Shown: positions 7,566-16,484, counted from the stretch's first letter. The stretch: DNA of 32,416 nucleotides from Candidatus Altarchaeales archaeon ex4484_96 (GCA_002254405.1 NJDH01000010.1:1-32416); one strand, 5' to 3'. Notes: generated from the letters alone by a model not told the origin. A program made the numbers and translations.

Positions 7566-8888
7566 TTACCCGCTTAATTTAGCATATCTGAAAAGCAAAA
7601 GCGCCACAATAAAGCTTGTGAAGGAACCGAATACAATACCCCACCACACACCATCTAGCCCGTAATTTAATTTAACAGCCATTATGTAGGCTGCTGGAAC
7701 CGCAAAGAGGATTATTCTGGAACAGTTCACCAGCAAAGCAAGATGCGCCCGACCCGCGCCCAGAAAAGCACCCCCTATGGATAAGGCAACCCCCATCACT
7801 ATGTAGCTGAAAGGCAGAATCCGAAGCAGGGAGGTACCGTACTCAACCACAAGAGGCTCGGAGTTGAAAACCGATATAATCCATGGTGCAAAAAGATAAA
7901 AAAACAAACCAATAAACGACATGAAAGCAGAGGATAATAAACCCGCCTTCAACGTCATACTTCTGGCTCGATTAACCTTGCCTGCTCCGATATTCTGCCC
8001 CACCATACTGACCAGGGCTATTGAAACACCCAGGCCGGGTAGTATAACAAGGCTGTCAAGCCTGAATCCAACACCGAAGGCTGCTAAGGCATCTACTCCG
8101 AAAAAACCCACGATTATAGTCAACATAAACATGCCCACGCTCAGGCTGATGTTGGATAAAGCAGAGGGTATGCCAACCGAAAAAATGCGTTTAATGTAAT
8201 CGAATTCAAAACTGAAGTTTCTAAAATCAAGGCTCACCCAAGCCCTCCTGGAGTGAATGTAGTATAATATGAACACCATAGCATAGAATCTGGATAGCGC
8301 CGTAGCCAAAGCAGCACCCTTAACACCCAAGCCTAAACCGAAAATCAATATCGGGTCGAGGATAATATTTAATAATGCCGCCGAGCCGATAACCTTCATA
8401 GGGGTTATCATATCACCCTCACCCCGCAGTATGCTGTTTCCCACGAAAGCCATAAGCATCAGGGGGGCGAAAAACAATAAAACATTGATATAGTCGAGAG
8501 CTAAATCCTTAAGAGAGCCTGAGGCTCCCATGATATCAAAAAGATGGGGGGTGGCTGCTAATCCGGCCAGGCTCAGAGTTAAACCCGCCACTAAAGCAAT
8601 AAGCAGTCCATGCTCTGAGGCATTATCGGCATTTTTTTGCTTTTTTGCCCCAATAAAGCGGGATGTCACCGAGGTCACCCCCACCCCGATGCCCGAACCA
8701 AGGGAGATAATCAAAAACACTATAGGGAAGCTTATGCTGACTGCTGCAAGAGCCTCTGAGCTGATTTTTCCCACAAAAAAAGCATCAGCGAGGTTGAAGG
8801 CACTCTGCAATAGAAAAGCAACAACCATCGGCCAGGATGTCTTAATTATGGTCTGGACAATATGTCCCTGAGTTAAATCCTCACCCAT
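7566..8888 (-). CDS. MATE family multidrug/cation antiporter
   Basis: The 440-residue protein is hydrophobic throughout, with about 12 transmembrane segments in two related halves, as expected for a MATE transporter (440-460 residues). Family features include the N-terminal SWPMVVAFLLQSAFNLADAF segment and VGKISSEALAAVSISFP, plus GEGDMITPMKVI between the helices of the first half and GAFLGAGRAHLAL in the second. MATE proteins export organic cations or toxic metabolites using an H+ or Na+ gradient across the cytoplasmic membrane. The substrate is not predictable. It converges with the secretion ATPase, leaving a single base between the two stops, and lies downstream of hisI on the same strand, separated by 42 bases. 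Confidence 0.88.
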   Translation of the reverse strand: MGEDLTQGHIVQTIIKTSWPMVVAFLLQSAFNLADAFFVGKISSEALAAVSISFPIVFLIISLGSGIGVGVTSVTSRFIGAKKQKNADNASEHGLLIALVAGLTLSLAGLAATPHLFDIMGASGSLKDLALDYINVLLFFAPLMLMAFVGNSILRGEGDMITPMKVIGSAALLNIILDPILIFGLGLGVKGAALATALSRFYAMVFILYYIHSRRAWVSLDFRNFSFEFDYIKRIFSVGIPSALSNISLSVGMFMLTIIVGFFGVDALAAFGVGFRLDSLVILPGLGVSIALVSMVGQNIGAGKVNRARSMTLKAGLLSSAFMSFIGLFFYLFAPWIISVFNSEPLVVEYGTSLLRILPFSYIVMGVALSIGGAFLGAGRAHLALLVNCSRIILFAVPAAYIMAVKLNYGLDGVWWGIVFGSFTSFIVALLLFRYAKLSG

Positions 8889-8930
8889 GCATTAGGATTG
8901 TGACCCACCCGATAAAAAATCTGAGCTTAT

Positions 8931-9332
8931 TCAGTCAACATAAACTTCTTTGGGTTCAAATACCTTAACGCCATCAACCTCGAGTTTATCGTCTGCTAGC
9001 CTGCGGTAAAAACAGCTCCTATAGCCCATGTGACAGGCTCCACCCACCTGCTTAACCTTGAATAGTAAGGCATCGCCGTCACAGTCCACGTAAACCGACT
9101 TAACTTCCTGGATGTTGCCCGATGACTCCCCTTTTTTCCATAAACTGCGTCTGCTGGTGGAAAAATAATGCATTAGCCGGGTCTCCAAGGTCAGCTCAAG
9201 GGATTTCTCATCCATGAAAGCGCACATCAGCACCTCATCGGATTTATAATCCTGCACCACAGCCAGAAATAAACCATCTAAACCGTCAACCGACCTAGGC
9301 TTTAATGTATCAAAAAGGCTGCTTTTTTTCAC
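8931..9332 (-). CDS. hisI: Phosphoribosyl-AMP cyclohydrolase
   Basis: HisI opens the purine ring of phosphoribosyl-AMP, the third step of histidine biosynthesis. The 133-residue length matches single-domain archaeal HisI without the HisE fusion. The metal site is plain: DCDGD (residues 83-87) supplies the Asp ligands, and C84, C100 and C107 keep the 16- and 7-residue spacing of the zinc cysteines known in the Methanothermobacter enzyme. WKKGESSGN (65-73) is the family signature. The start is GTG at 9332, and the first 15 residues are poorly conserved in the family, so a slightly later start is possible. No other his gene is in the window. Confidence 0.93.
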   Translation of the reverse strand: MKKSSLFDTLKPRSVDGLDGLFLAVVQDYKSDEVLMCAFMDEKSLELTLETRLMHYFSTSRRSLWKKGESSGNIQEVKSVYVDCDGDALLFKVKQVGGACHMGYRSCFYRRLADDKLEVDGVKVFEPKEVYVD

Positions 9333-9341
9333 TTTATTGCA

Positions 9342-9364
9342 TTTATAGTTGGACTATTAAATAT
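9342..9364 (+). promoter_or_regulatory. Promoter region of the aIF1A-RIO1-DUF371 cluster
   Basis: Two box A candidates lie here: TTTATAG at 9342-9348 and TTAAATAT at 9357-9364. The second is 27 bases before ATG 9384 and would give a leaderless mRNA starting at that codon; the first would start near the upstream TTG at 9369. The same 50-base gap must also hold the reverse-strand promoter of hisI. Confidence 0.35.
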
Positions 9365-9383
9365 TAGATTGACAGCAAAAAAA

Positions 9384-9713
9384 ATGACAGCTAAACCAAC
9401 CAAAAGAAAAAACGAGCCAGATCAGCAGATTATCAGGGTAAGAGTCCCCAGAGGCAAGCAGGTGCTTGGGGAAGTAGAGCAGATGCTCGGAAACAGAAGA
9501 ATGCTTGTCCGATGCACGGACGGCCACATAAGGCTCTGTAGGATACCGGGGAAGATAAGGAAAAGAATCTGGATAAAAGACGGCTCGATAGTATTAGTGG
9601 ACCCCTGGGAGGTACAGTCAGAGGAAAGAGGCGATATTCTTTGGAGATACAATAAGGGTCAGGTCAGCTGGCTGAAAAGAAAAAACTTTCTGAAGAAACT
9701 CGAGGAGGAATGA
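9384..9713 (+). CDS. eif1a: Translation initiation factor aIF1A
   Basis: A 109-residue protein of normal archaeal aIF1A length. Residues about 15-90 form the S1-like OB fold, with RVRVPRGKQVLGEV, a conserved MLVRCTDGHIRLCRIPGKIRKRIWI stretch (given here only by its key features: Cys-Thr-Asp-Gly followed by the Arg/Lys-rich RIPGKIRKR loop) and IVLVDPWEVQ. Ends are basic at the N-terminus and KKLEEE at the C-terminus. It binds the A site of the small subunit and helps scanning and start selection. ATG at 9384 is preferred; an in-frame TTG at 9369 would add five residues. RIO1 kinase follows after 31 bases, placing it in a ribosome/translation cluster. Confidence 0.93.
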   Translation: MTAKPTKRKNEPDQQIIRVRVPRGKQVLGEVEQMLGNRRMLVRCTDGHIRLCRIPGKIRKRIWIKDGSIVLVDPWEVQSEERGDILWRYNKGQVSWLKRKNFLKKLEEE

Positions 9714-9744
9714 TTAAATCAATTCTTCTGCTAAATAGTAACTG

Positions 9745-10446
9745 ATGAAAAAAACACAATACGAGCTTCGAAAAATATATGCCGGGGTCTTTGACAAATC
9801 AACCCTGCTTGCCCTGGCTGAGCTTATAAAAAAGAACCACATAGACGACATAGACTCTATTGTATCGACAGGTAAGGAATCAAACGTCTACCATGGCGTC
9901 ATAGGCGAAAAAGAGATAGCTGTGAAGATATACGCCATAGAAGCCTCATCCTTTAAGAACATGGAGAGATACATCATAGGGGATAACAGATTCAGAAGCT
10001 GGAGAAACAGGAGGCAGCTGATATATAACTGGGCTCAAAAAGAATACAAGAATCTTTCAAGAGTATATGATTGCATTGAATGCCCCAGGCCACATCATGC
10101 ATACAAAAACATCCTGGTTATGGATTTCATGGGTGAAGGGGGGGTTTCATTCCCCACGATGAAGGACGCACCACCCCATGATGCGAAAAAATACTATGAG
10201 ATAATCAAGGGATATCTGAAATCCATGTACGGGAGGGGATTGGTTCACGCTGATTTCTCAGAGTACAATATCCTCAATTCAGGGGCGAAACCCATTGTCA
10301 TAGACCTTTCAACTGGCGTCTTAGCTGATCATCCCTTGGCTGGTGAGTTCCTTAAAAGGGACGTGCACAATATCATCCACTTCTTTAAGTCAATGGGTGT
10401 TGATTGCAGTGAGAAGAATCTGCTCTCTGAGGTGAAAAATGGGTGA
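9745..10446 (+). CDS. rio1: RIO1-type serine kinase/ATPase, 40S/30S maturation
   Basis: A 233-residue RIO1 protein. It has the RIO nucleotide loop STGKESNVYHG (residues 41-51), the ATP-binding lysine in AVKIYA (K61), the catalytic loop HADFSEYN with D170 and N175, and the metal-binding Asp in VIDLSTG (D187). In this last motif the usual D[VQ][SP]Q is replaced by DLST, a small deviation. RIO1 acts in late maturation of the small ribosomal subunit, largely through ATP hydrolysis. It sits between aIF1A and DUF371; the DUF371 ATG overlaps its last 8 bases. The N-terminal helical extension seen in longer RIO1 proteins is short here. Confidence 0.93.
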   Translation: MKKTQYELRKIYAGVFDKSTLLALAELIKKNHIDDIDSIVSTGKESNVYHGVIGEKEIAVKIYAIEASSFKNMERYIIGDNRFRSWRNRRQLIYNWAQKEYKNLSRVYDCIECPRPHHAYKNILVMDFMGEGGVSFPTMKDAPPHDAKKYYEIIKGYLKSMYGRGLVHADFSEYNILNSGAKPIVIDLSTGVLADHPLAGEFLKRDVHNIIHFFKSMGVDCSEKNLLSEVKNG

Positions 10447-10864
10447 TTATCTGATGGATGAATTTAGCGCATCAGGCCATCCAAACGTCTGCGCTAAACA
10501 TAAAACAACCCTGGAGCTCACAACCGATGATTATCTGACGCCAAGAGGGGATTGTATCATCGCCATCAAGGCGGATAAAAGCCTTAAGCAACTGCCGGAT
10601 ATGTTGCTTGATAAGCTTAGAAAAAATGAATCCCGTATTAAACTATTAATCGAATGCAATGGCGTCCAGGACGAGGTATTCGCTTGGGGGAGCGCGGATT
10701 TGATATTAAACCATCCGGCTGATATGGTGGTGCGAAAAAGCGATTTCATATGCCCCAGAACGCTTGCCATAAAAGCCAATAAAGCAGCGGCTGACCTAAA
10801 AAGAGAGCTGGTTGGGGAACTGAGAAAGGGATTGGATGTGAAAATAAGCTTAAAGGTCTACTAG
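10439..10864 (+). CDS. DUF371 family protein
   Basis: A 141-residue archaeal protein with the DUF371 hallmarks: SGHPNVCAKHKTTLELT near the N-terminus (the A/SGHxN...H.TTxExT pattern), then LTPRGDCIIAIKADK, and a C-terminal half with WGSADLILNHP and ICPRTLAIKANKAAADL. The function is unknown. It overlaps RIO1 by 8 bases, and GAGGTGA just before ATG 10439 supports that start; a second ATG at 10454 is possible. The association with aIF1A and RIO1 suggests a role in ribosome or RNA biology, which is inference. The two stops of this gene and of the reverse-strand lipoprotein gene overlap by 4 bases. Confidence 0.85.
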   Translation: MGDYLMDEFSASGHPNVCAKHKTTLELTTDDYLTPRGDCIIAIKADKSLKQLPDMLLDKLRKNESRIKLLIECNGVQDEVFAWGSADLILNHPADMVVRKSDFICPRTLAIKANKAAADLKRELVGELRKGLDVKISLKVY

Positions 10865-11505
10865 CTCACTATTCTGATGCTCATGCTCTCGTTTATTAAA
10901 TCATCCCTGTAGAGGGTCAGCGAAAAATATATTCGGGTAACAGCCTCCTCCAGGTAATCGAGCTTGCGGGTGTAGCCGACTAAAACGATTTCCTGCTCTT
11001 CCCCTCGTTTAAGCTCTCCATAGCTGCCGTACCTGAACAGGTTGACGCTCATCAGCGGGGATTTAATTCCCTTTTGGTGATAGGAATCCATTAGCCTGTA
11101 TTCGTCGGATAACGGCTTAATCAGACCTATCACCTTATCAATGTAGCTTACCTTAATTCGAGCCCCGGAGACAAGGCTTTCGTTTTTATCAATCGAGTAT
11201 TTGATGTGTAGCCTGAGTACAAAAGTCGAGTTTTCTTTTATTTTATCTTTAATACCCTCGCGTGTATAAACCCAATTGTATTTGGAGTGGATTAATTTTT
11301 CAAGATCGTTTTGGGAGCTCAGGTTGACTATGGGTATGTCAAGTGTGTCAAGCAGCTCAATTTTTAGCTCAGGTGATCCCGCTGATTTTTGAGTGTATGA
11401 TTTCGGCGCCCCCATTGTGCTCTGGAGGGGGTAAGTTGTACATCCCGCTAAAAGTAGGAAAATAAATGCATATATAGTCAACAAAAATATTTTTTTACAG
11501 GTCAT
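10861..11505 (-). CDS. Putative lipoprotein of unknown function
   Basis: The 214-residue product begins with a short charged segment and a hydrophobic stretch (residues 6-19) ending in a lipobox, LLAGC, with the lipid-attachment cysteine at C22. Threonines follow, as is common after archaeal lipoboxes. The remaining 190 residues are soluble, beta-rich in look, with no repeats, metal motifs or known catalytic pattern. It should be anchored on the outer face of the cytoplasmic membrane. I do not recognise the family. The gene is monocistronic and has its own box A (reverse complement TTTATAATC at about 11533-11542), roughly 30 bases upstream of the ATG. Confidence 0.6.
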   Translation of the reverse strand: MTCKKIFLLTIYAFIFLLLAGCTTYPLQSTMGAPKSYTQKSAGSPELKIELLDTLDIPIVNLSSQNDLEKLIHSKYNWVYTREGIKDKIKENSTFVLRLHIKYSIDKNESLVSGARIKVSYIDKVIGLIKPLSDEYRLMDSYHQKGIKSPLMSVNLFRYGSYGELKRGEEQEIVLVGYTRKLDYLEEAVTRIYFSLTLYRDDLINESMSIRIVS

Positions 11506-11616
11506 TGTTCAATCAAATGATATAGTATATGGATTATAAATTGAAGTATTAAACTGTTGATTAAAAACAACATAAATGCAATAAAATAATGAATAATTAA
11601 TTGACAACCCACTAAA

Positions 11617-12988
11617 ATGATAAAACAAACCCACCCCTATGATAAAGAAAGCGGGGAATTATTTTTCAGGGGCGTGAGCGCCCGGATGAACCACCGGGGA
11701 GGCAACGCCCTGATGCAAAGAGAATATGAGAAAATAGTTGGTCCAACAACAAAAACAATACATAAAACAATCACAAAAAAAAGAAATCAATCAGTTAATT
11801 GATTTATTGCCTTCCTTAGGATACGGTGTGGTGAAACTGACGGGATGGAATCCCGAAAACAACGAATACCTGATTAAGGTCTTAAACTGCTATAATACGG
11901 TAGGATACCCTAAAACAAAAAAACCAGTATGCTATGGTATGAGCGCCAAACTCGCGGCTTTATTTGAGATAGTACACAACAAAAAAGCAGAATGCATGGA
12001 AACCCGATGCGCGGCAAAGGGAGACCCATACTGCGAATTCAGGATACGTTTGCGAGATGAGCAGCCGGGATTAATACAAAAACCACGCAGCGTACAGGAA
12101 AAAAATAAAAAATACTGGGAAGCCCATATATTGTTTAATAAAATAAAAGGGGAGATTTTCTTCGAAAACGACAACTGCACCATAATACCCAGAGGGGAAA
12201 CCCCCCACATAAAAAAAGAATTCGAGGATATGATAGGGACAACAGCACATACTATAAGCTACAACGCAGGTAAACGGGCGTCTAAGGAAACATTAAACAA
12301 TTATCAGAAGGGATTAATCAAGATTATAGCATTAACGTCCAAGAAAAAACTCTCCCAGCAGATGCTTAAACAGATACCAAAAAGAGGATTCGGCAAAGCA
12401 CAGATGATTGATTTCAGCGAAGAAAAGGATTTCATTAAATTCAGGGTAACAAATTCCATGGAAGCACAGGACTACGAAGACAGTGAAATACCCGAATGCT
12501 CTATTCTAACCGGTGTGATAGCCGGAGCCGGGGAAATAGTATTCAACAGGGTCATGGATTGCATTGAAACCAGATGCGCTGCTATGGGAGACCCGTACTG
12601 CGAATTCGAGCTCTACAGGAAAAAAGCAGTCGAGGAGAGACTACAGCAGATACTTCATGATTTCGTGATGGCGGGGGATGTCGAGGGGGCGCTTATCATG
12701 TCGAAAAACGGGATATTAATCGCAAGCTGCCTTCCGCCTGAAATAAATGCTGAAAGACTGGCTATGATAGCCTCAACGATAACGGGGGCGACAGAAAAAA
12801 GCACAAGCGAGTTGGGGAGAGAACGCTTTTATAGGATAACCGTGGAAACCGGTGAAGCAGGCCTGATAATAAGGAAATCAGGTAAGGGCTCCGAGCTGAT
12901 AGTCATAACCAAACCAGATGCAAGCCTGGGATTCGTATTCAACGAGATGAGAATAATAAGCGATAAACTAAGGGAAGCAATGCAGTAA
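11617..12988 (+). pseudogene. V4R-V4R-roadblock signalling protein with frameshift in the first V4R domain
   Basis: Two overlapping frames make one protein. Bases 11617-11800 encode the start of a 4-vinyl-reductase (V4R) domain (GELFFRG...EYEKIVGPTTKTI). The following frame continues it through 12050 with GYGVVKLTGW and the cysteine motif CMETRCAAKGDPYCEF. A second V4R domain follows (GEIFF...EFEDMIGTTAHTI...CIETRCAAMGDPYCEF) and then a roadblock/LC7-like domain of about 110 residues (GALIMSKNGILIAS to the end). The break lies between about 11738 and 11800, probably at the run of eight A at 11775-11782. Compared with domain 2, domain 1 is also about 20 residues short at the break. V4R domains bind small hydrophobic ligands; roadblock domains regulate small GTPases. 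Only a TTG start exists for the second frame, so it is unlikely to be an independent gene. Confidence 0.7.
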
Positions 12989-12991
12989 AAA

Positions 12992-14023
12992 CTAAGGGCT
13001 TAAACCAACCGACTCCAATCCCAAAGATTCATCAAAGCCCAGCATCAGGTTCATGTTCTGTACCGCGGTCCCAGAACCCCCCTTTATCAGGTTATCTGTC
13101 GCCGAAAGGATGAATATACGTTTCCTTGTGCCGTCGTAGTATGCGCCTAAATCACAGAAATTGGTGTTGACAACATCCTTGATGTTGGGTGTGGTCTTCT
13201 CATCCGAGCCGATAAACCGGATGAAAAACTCTCCCCCATGATACTCAGTAAATGCTTGAGCTAAATCAAACTCATGGCTTGTGAAGAGGTTGACATACGA
13301 TAGTATACCCCGGGAATAGTTGCCCACCGAAGGGGTGAATGAAATATTTAAATTTGTTTTATACTCCCGCCCAAGGATATGCTCCATCTCAGGGGTGTGC
13401 CTGTGCTCTAAAACCTTATAAGGCCGCAGGTTAGAGCTCATCTCGGGATGATGCAAAAACCTGGAAGGTCCCGCTCCGGCACCAGATGAACCGGAAACAG
13501 ATGAAACCACTATCTTATCTAAATCAAGTATCTTACTTTGGGATGATAAAGGCGCTAGAGCAAGAATTATTGAGGTAGTATAACATCCGGGGTTAGCGAT
13601 AAATCTTGCTTTGCTAATTTGTTCCCGGTACAGCTCAGGCAGACCATATACGACCTCATCCATGAGCCGGGTGTTGTCGAAGCCGGGATATATTTTTGAA
13701 TCAATTAAGGGGTCTTTTATGCGGAATTTACCCCCCATGCTTACTACCCTGATGCCCTTATCCAAAACAGCCGGTATGCTGTTAATCCACTCGCCCGGGG
13801 GGGCTGCAACATATACAAAGTCGGCGTCCAGTTTCTCTAAATCCGTGTTGATAAATTCAACATCCAAGAAACCACGTAGATGCGTTAGATAAGATGAAAC
13901 CTTCTTTCCGGCTAGGCTCCGGGATAAAGCAATTATTTTGTCTATTTTAGGGTGGTTGACAAGAATCCGAAGCAGCTCGGATCCGATGTATCCTGATGCC
14001 CCAACAACAGCAACGGAGGTCAT
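12992..14023 (-). CDS. argC: N-acetyl-gamma-glutamyl-phosphate reductase (or LysW-linked homologue)
   Basis: A 343-residue NADPH-dependent reductase that turns acyl-phosphate into semialdehyde in arginine biosynthesis. The Rossmann motif GASGYIGSE starts at residue 8, the catalytic cysteine is C147 in NPGCYTT, and SVSGSSGAGAGPSR, LEHRHTPEM and the C-terminal GGSGTAVQNMN complete the family pattern. ArgC-like enzymes also act in LysW-mediated lysine or arginine synthesis in archaea; without argB or lysW in the window this cannot be settled. The nearby aminotransferase at 25506 suggests lysine is made through diaminopimelate, which slightly favours the arginine role. The ATG overlaps the histone stop by 4 bases, so the two share an mRNA. 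Confidence 0.9.
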   Translation of the reverse strand: MTSVAVVGASGYIGSELLRILVNHPKIDKIIALSRSLAGKKVSSYLTHLRGFLDVEFINTDLEKLDADFVYVAAPPGEWINSIPAVLDKGIRVVSMGGKFRIKDPLIDSKIYPGFDNTRLMDEVVYGLPELYREQISKARFIANPGCYTTSIILALAPLSSQSKILDLDKIVVSSVSGSSGAGAGPSRFLHHPEMSSNLRPYKVLEHRHTPEMEHILGREYKTNLNISFTPSVGNYSRGILSYVNLFTSHEFDLAQAFTEYHGGEFFIRFIGSDEKTTPNIKDVVNTNFCDLGAYYDGTRKRIFILSATDNLIKGGSGTAVQNMNLMLGFDESLGLESVGLSP

Positions 14024-14238
14024 TTTTGTTCCCTGGCAAGCCTCACATCTTCATGGGTTATTGTTTTCCTGCCAGCGTGTTTAGAGTATATCGCGGATTT
14101 CTTCGATAGTTCCACAGCAATCGACTCAAGCTCGTCTCTTAGCTCCTGCACAGCTCTCTCACTCACCCGGTCAACCCCTTCGGATAACCCGATTTTTCTC
14201 ATAATCCGCTCAACCGGTGCTAGAGGTAATTCAGCCAT
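14020..14238 (-). CDS. Archaeal histone (HMf family)
   Basis: A 72-residue single histone fold: an N-terminal LPLAPVERIMRK, a central helix (residues 25-52) beginning RVSERAVQELRDEL, and the C-terminal HAGRKTITHEDVRLA. It binds DNA as dimers and polymers. The first loop carries extra residues (GLSEGVDRVS against the usual AGAERVS), a mild deviation. It leads a two-gene mRNA with argC through a 4-base overlap, an unusual partnership that probably reflects transcription only. A reverse-strand box A, TTTATTA, at 14262-14268 lies about 27 bases before the ATG and suggests a leaderless transcript. Confidence 0.95.
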   Translation of the reverse strand: MAELPLAPVERIMRKIGLSEGVDRVSERAVQELRDELESIAVELSKKSAIYSKHAGRKTITHEDVRLAREQK

Positions 14239-14285
14239 AGTGTATTATTGCATTTAGTGGTTAATAAATTATTTTTTGGATGGAA

Positions 14286-14338
14286 TATTTATTTTGTAAT
14301 GATTAATTAATATAATTACGTTCTGTTTTATGGTGATT
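14286..14338 (+). promoter_or_regulatory. ppsA promoter and ribosome binding site
   Basis: TATTTATT at 14286-14293 is the most likely box A. It is followed by TAATGATTAAT at 14297-14307, an 11-mer also present in the hdrA promoter palindrome. GGTGAT at 14332-14337 then precedes ATG 14342 and decides that start over the in-frame ATG at 14330. A second AT-rich box (TTAATATAAT at 14307) could serve instead. Confidence 0.4.
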
Positions 14339-14341
14339 TCA

Positions 14342-16476
14342 ATGACATCCAAAGACGAAAAATTCATTCTATGGTTTGAGGAAACAGGTATAGAAGACGT
14401 TCCTCTTGTTGGAGGGAAAAACGCCTCCCTGGGGGAGATGATAAGGGAACTAGCCGGTAAGGGAATAAGCGTGCCCAACGGTTTTGCTATAACCGCAGAT
14501 GCATACAAGCATCTTCTAAAACACGGTGGCGTAGAGGATGAAATAAAGCAGATACTATCGGATCTGGACACACACAACATCCAGAACCTCCGGTCCAAGG
14601 GTAAGCAGATAAGGGAGTTAATAGAAAACATCGATTTCCCGGATGAGCTTACAGATGCCATAAAAAAGGCATACGATGAAATGGGCTCCCGCTTCGACTA
14701 CGGCTCCGACCCTCCGACAGAGCCATATCATACCGCGAGGATAAGGGATTCGGACACTTCGACGTATACCTGTCCATCGCCGTGCAAAAAATGGTGCGCT
14801 CTGATTCATCATCCTCGGGTGTCATGTTCTCGATAGATACCGAATCAGGTTTCAAAAACGCCGTGTTCATAACAGGCTCATATGGTCTGGGCGAAAACGT
14901 TGTTCAGGGAGCGGTCAACCCGGATGAATTTTATGTTTTCAAACCAACCCTCAAAGAAGGCTTTAAACCAATAATAGGGAAAAACCTGGGCAACAAAAAA
15001 ATAAAGATGATATACTCTGAGGGAGGGGATGAGAAAGTAAAAAATATCGACACCTCAAATGAAGAAAGAAAAAAGTTTTGCATAAACAACGAGGAGATAC
15101 TTAAGCTGGCTCACTGGGCCTGCATAATAGAAGACCACTACAGCCAGAAGGCTGGCTACTTCAAGCCCATGGACATCGAGTGGGCTAAAGACGGGGATGG
15201 AACCGATGTGGGCACCGGAGAGCTTTTTATTGTACAAGCTCGCCCGGAGACCGTTCACTCGCAAAAAGACATATCCATAGCAAGAAATTTCATCCTGAAA
15301 GAAACCTGCCATGCGGCCATAGTATCCCGGGAGCTTGGAATACCCTGTGTCATCGGAAGCGAGAACGCAACCGAAAAACTCACCTCAGGCATGGAGGTCA
15401 CGGTATCGTGTGCCGAAGGGGAAAAAGGCAGGGTATACGATGGACTGCTTGAATTCGAAATCGAGGAAATAAACCTCGATAAAATGCCTGAAACCAAAAC
15501 AAAGATTATGATGAACGTCGGTTTGCCCGATAAGGCATTTGTTGAGGGTCAGATACCCAACGACGGAGTTGGTTTAGCTAGAGAGGAATTCATAATAAAC
15601 TCCTACATAGGAATACACCCTCTTGCGCTCATACACTATGATGAACTGAAGGAGAAGGCTCAAAACGACGAAAAGATAAGGCAGGTAATAGAAAAAATAG
15701 ATGAGGCCACATCAGCCTATGAAAACAAGGTGGATTTTTTTATCGAGCAGCTGGCCCGGGGCATAAGCCGCATAGCAGCCGGTTTTTATCCTAATGATGT
15801 TATCGTCCGGTTATCTGATTTCAAATCCAACGAATACGCGAACCTAATCGGTGGATACCTCTATGAGCCAAGAGAGTCTAACCCGATGATTGGTTGGAGG
15901 GGAGCCTCAAGGTATTATGATAAGGGTTTCAAGCCCGCTTTTGGGCTGGAGTGCGCCGCCCTGCTGAAGGCCAGGGAAGAGATGGGGTTGAAAAACATCA
16001 AGGCCATGGTTCCATTCTGCCGGACCGTTGAGGAAGGGAAAAAGGTTGTCGATACTATGCGCGAGTTTGGTCTGGTTCAGGGTGAAGATAATCTAGAGGT
16101 CTACGTTATGTGTGAGATACCGTCTAATGTTATTTTAGCGGACCAGTTCGCCGAGATATTTGATGGATTCAGTATCGGAAGCAATGACCTGACACAGCTT
16201 GCACTGGGTTTAGACAGGGATTCCGAGCTTGTCGCAGAGATATATGATGAGAGAAACGATGCGGTCAAGAGGCTTATCAAGCAGGTCATCGAGGTTGCGA
16301 AAAAACGGGGTAGAAAGATTGGCATCTGCGGGCAGGCGCCCTCTGATTATGAGGAATTCGCCACGTTTCTGGTTGAATGCGGGATAGACAGTATCAGCCT
16401 GAACCCCGATACTGTTATTAAAACCAAGCTGAAGATAGCCGAGAAAGAGAGGGAGCTTGGTATTAAACCTGATTGA
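14342..16476 (+). pseudogene. ppsA: Phosphoenolpyruvate synthase with two internal deletions, one causing a frameshift
   Basis: PpsA makes phosphoenolpyruvate from pyruvate and ATP for gluconeogenesis. The N-terminal ATP-binding part (VGGKNASLGEM near residue 25) runs in one frame to about 14700. The remainder runs in the next frame, readable from about 14710 (DRAISYREDKGFG, then AVQKMVRSD). Between them roughly 50-60 residues are missing, including the conserved VRSSATAEDLP...ASFAGQQ block. A second, in-frame loss of about 60-65 residues lies at about 15303, joining LKE to the phospho-histidine motif TCHAAI. The PEP/pyruvate domain is complete, with VRLSDFKSNEYANL, GWRGASRYY, MCEIPSN, SIGSNDLTQL and the catalytic Cys in GICGQAPSD. 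As written it could not make an active enzyme. A copied CTCCGAC (14704 and 14712) sits at the first junction. Confidence 0.85.
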
Positions 16477-16484
16477 TTTCTTAG

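Noticed and set aside
7921..8199. Plus-strand open frames inside the MATE, AMP phosphorylase and SufBD genes
   Set aside because: They are antisense shadows of well-supported genes, with Ser/Pro/Thr-rich composition and no recognisable motif.
11738..12988. Independent V4R-roadblock gene beginning at TTG 11738
   Set aside because: The frame opens in the middle of a V4R domain whose first half is encoded just upstream in another frame, and the TTG has no ribosome site. A single frameshifted gene explains both pieces.
14782..16476. Independent short PEP synthase starting at ATG 14782
   Set aside because: In-frame sequence matching PEP synthase (DRAISYREDKGFG) continues upstream of this ATG to about 14710, so the ATG is internal to a damaged full-length gene.
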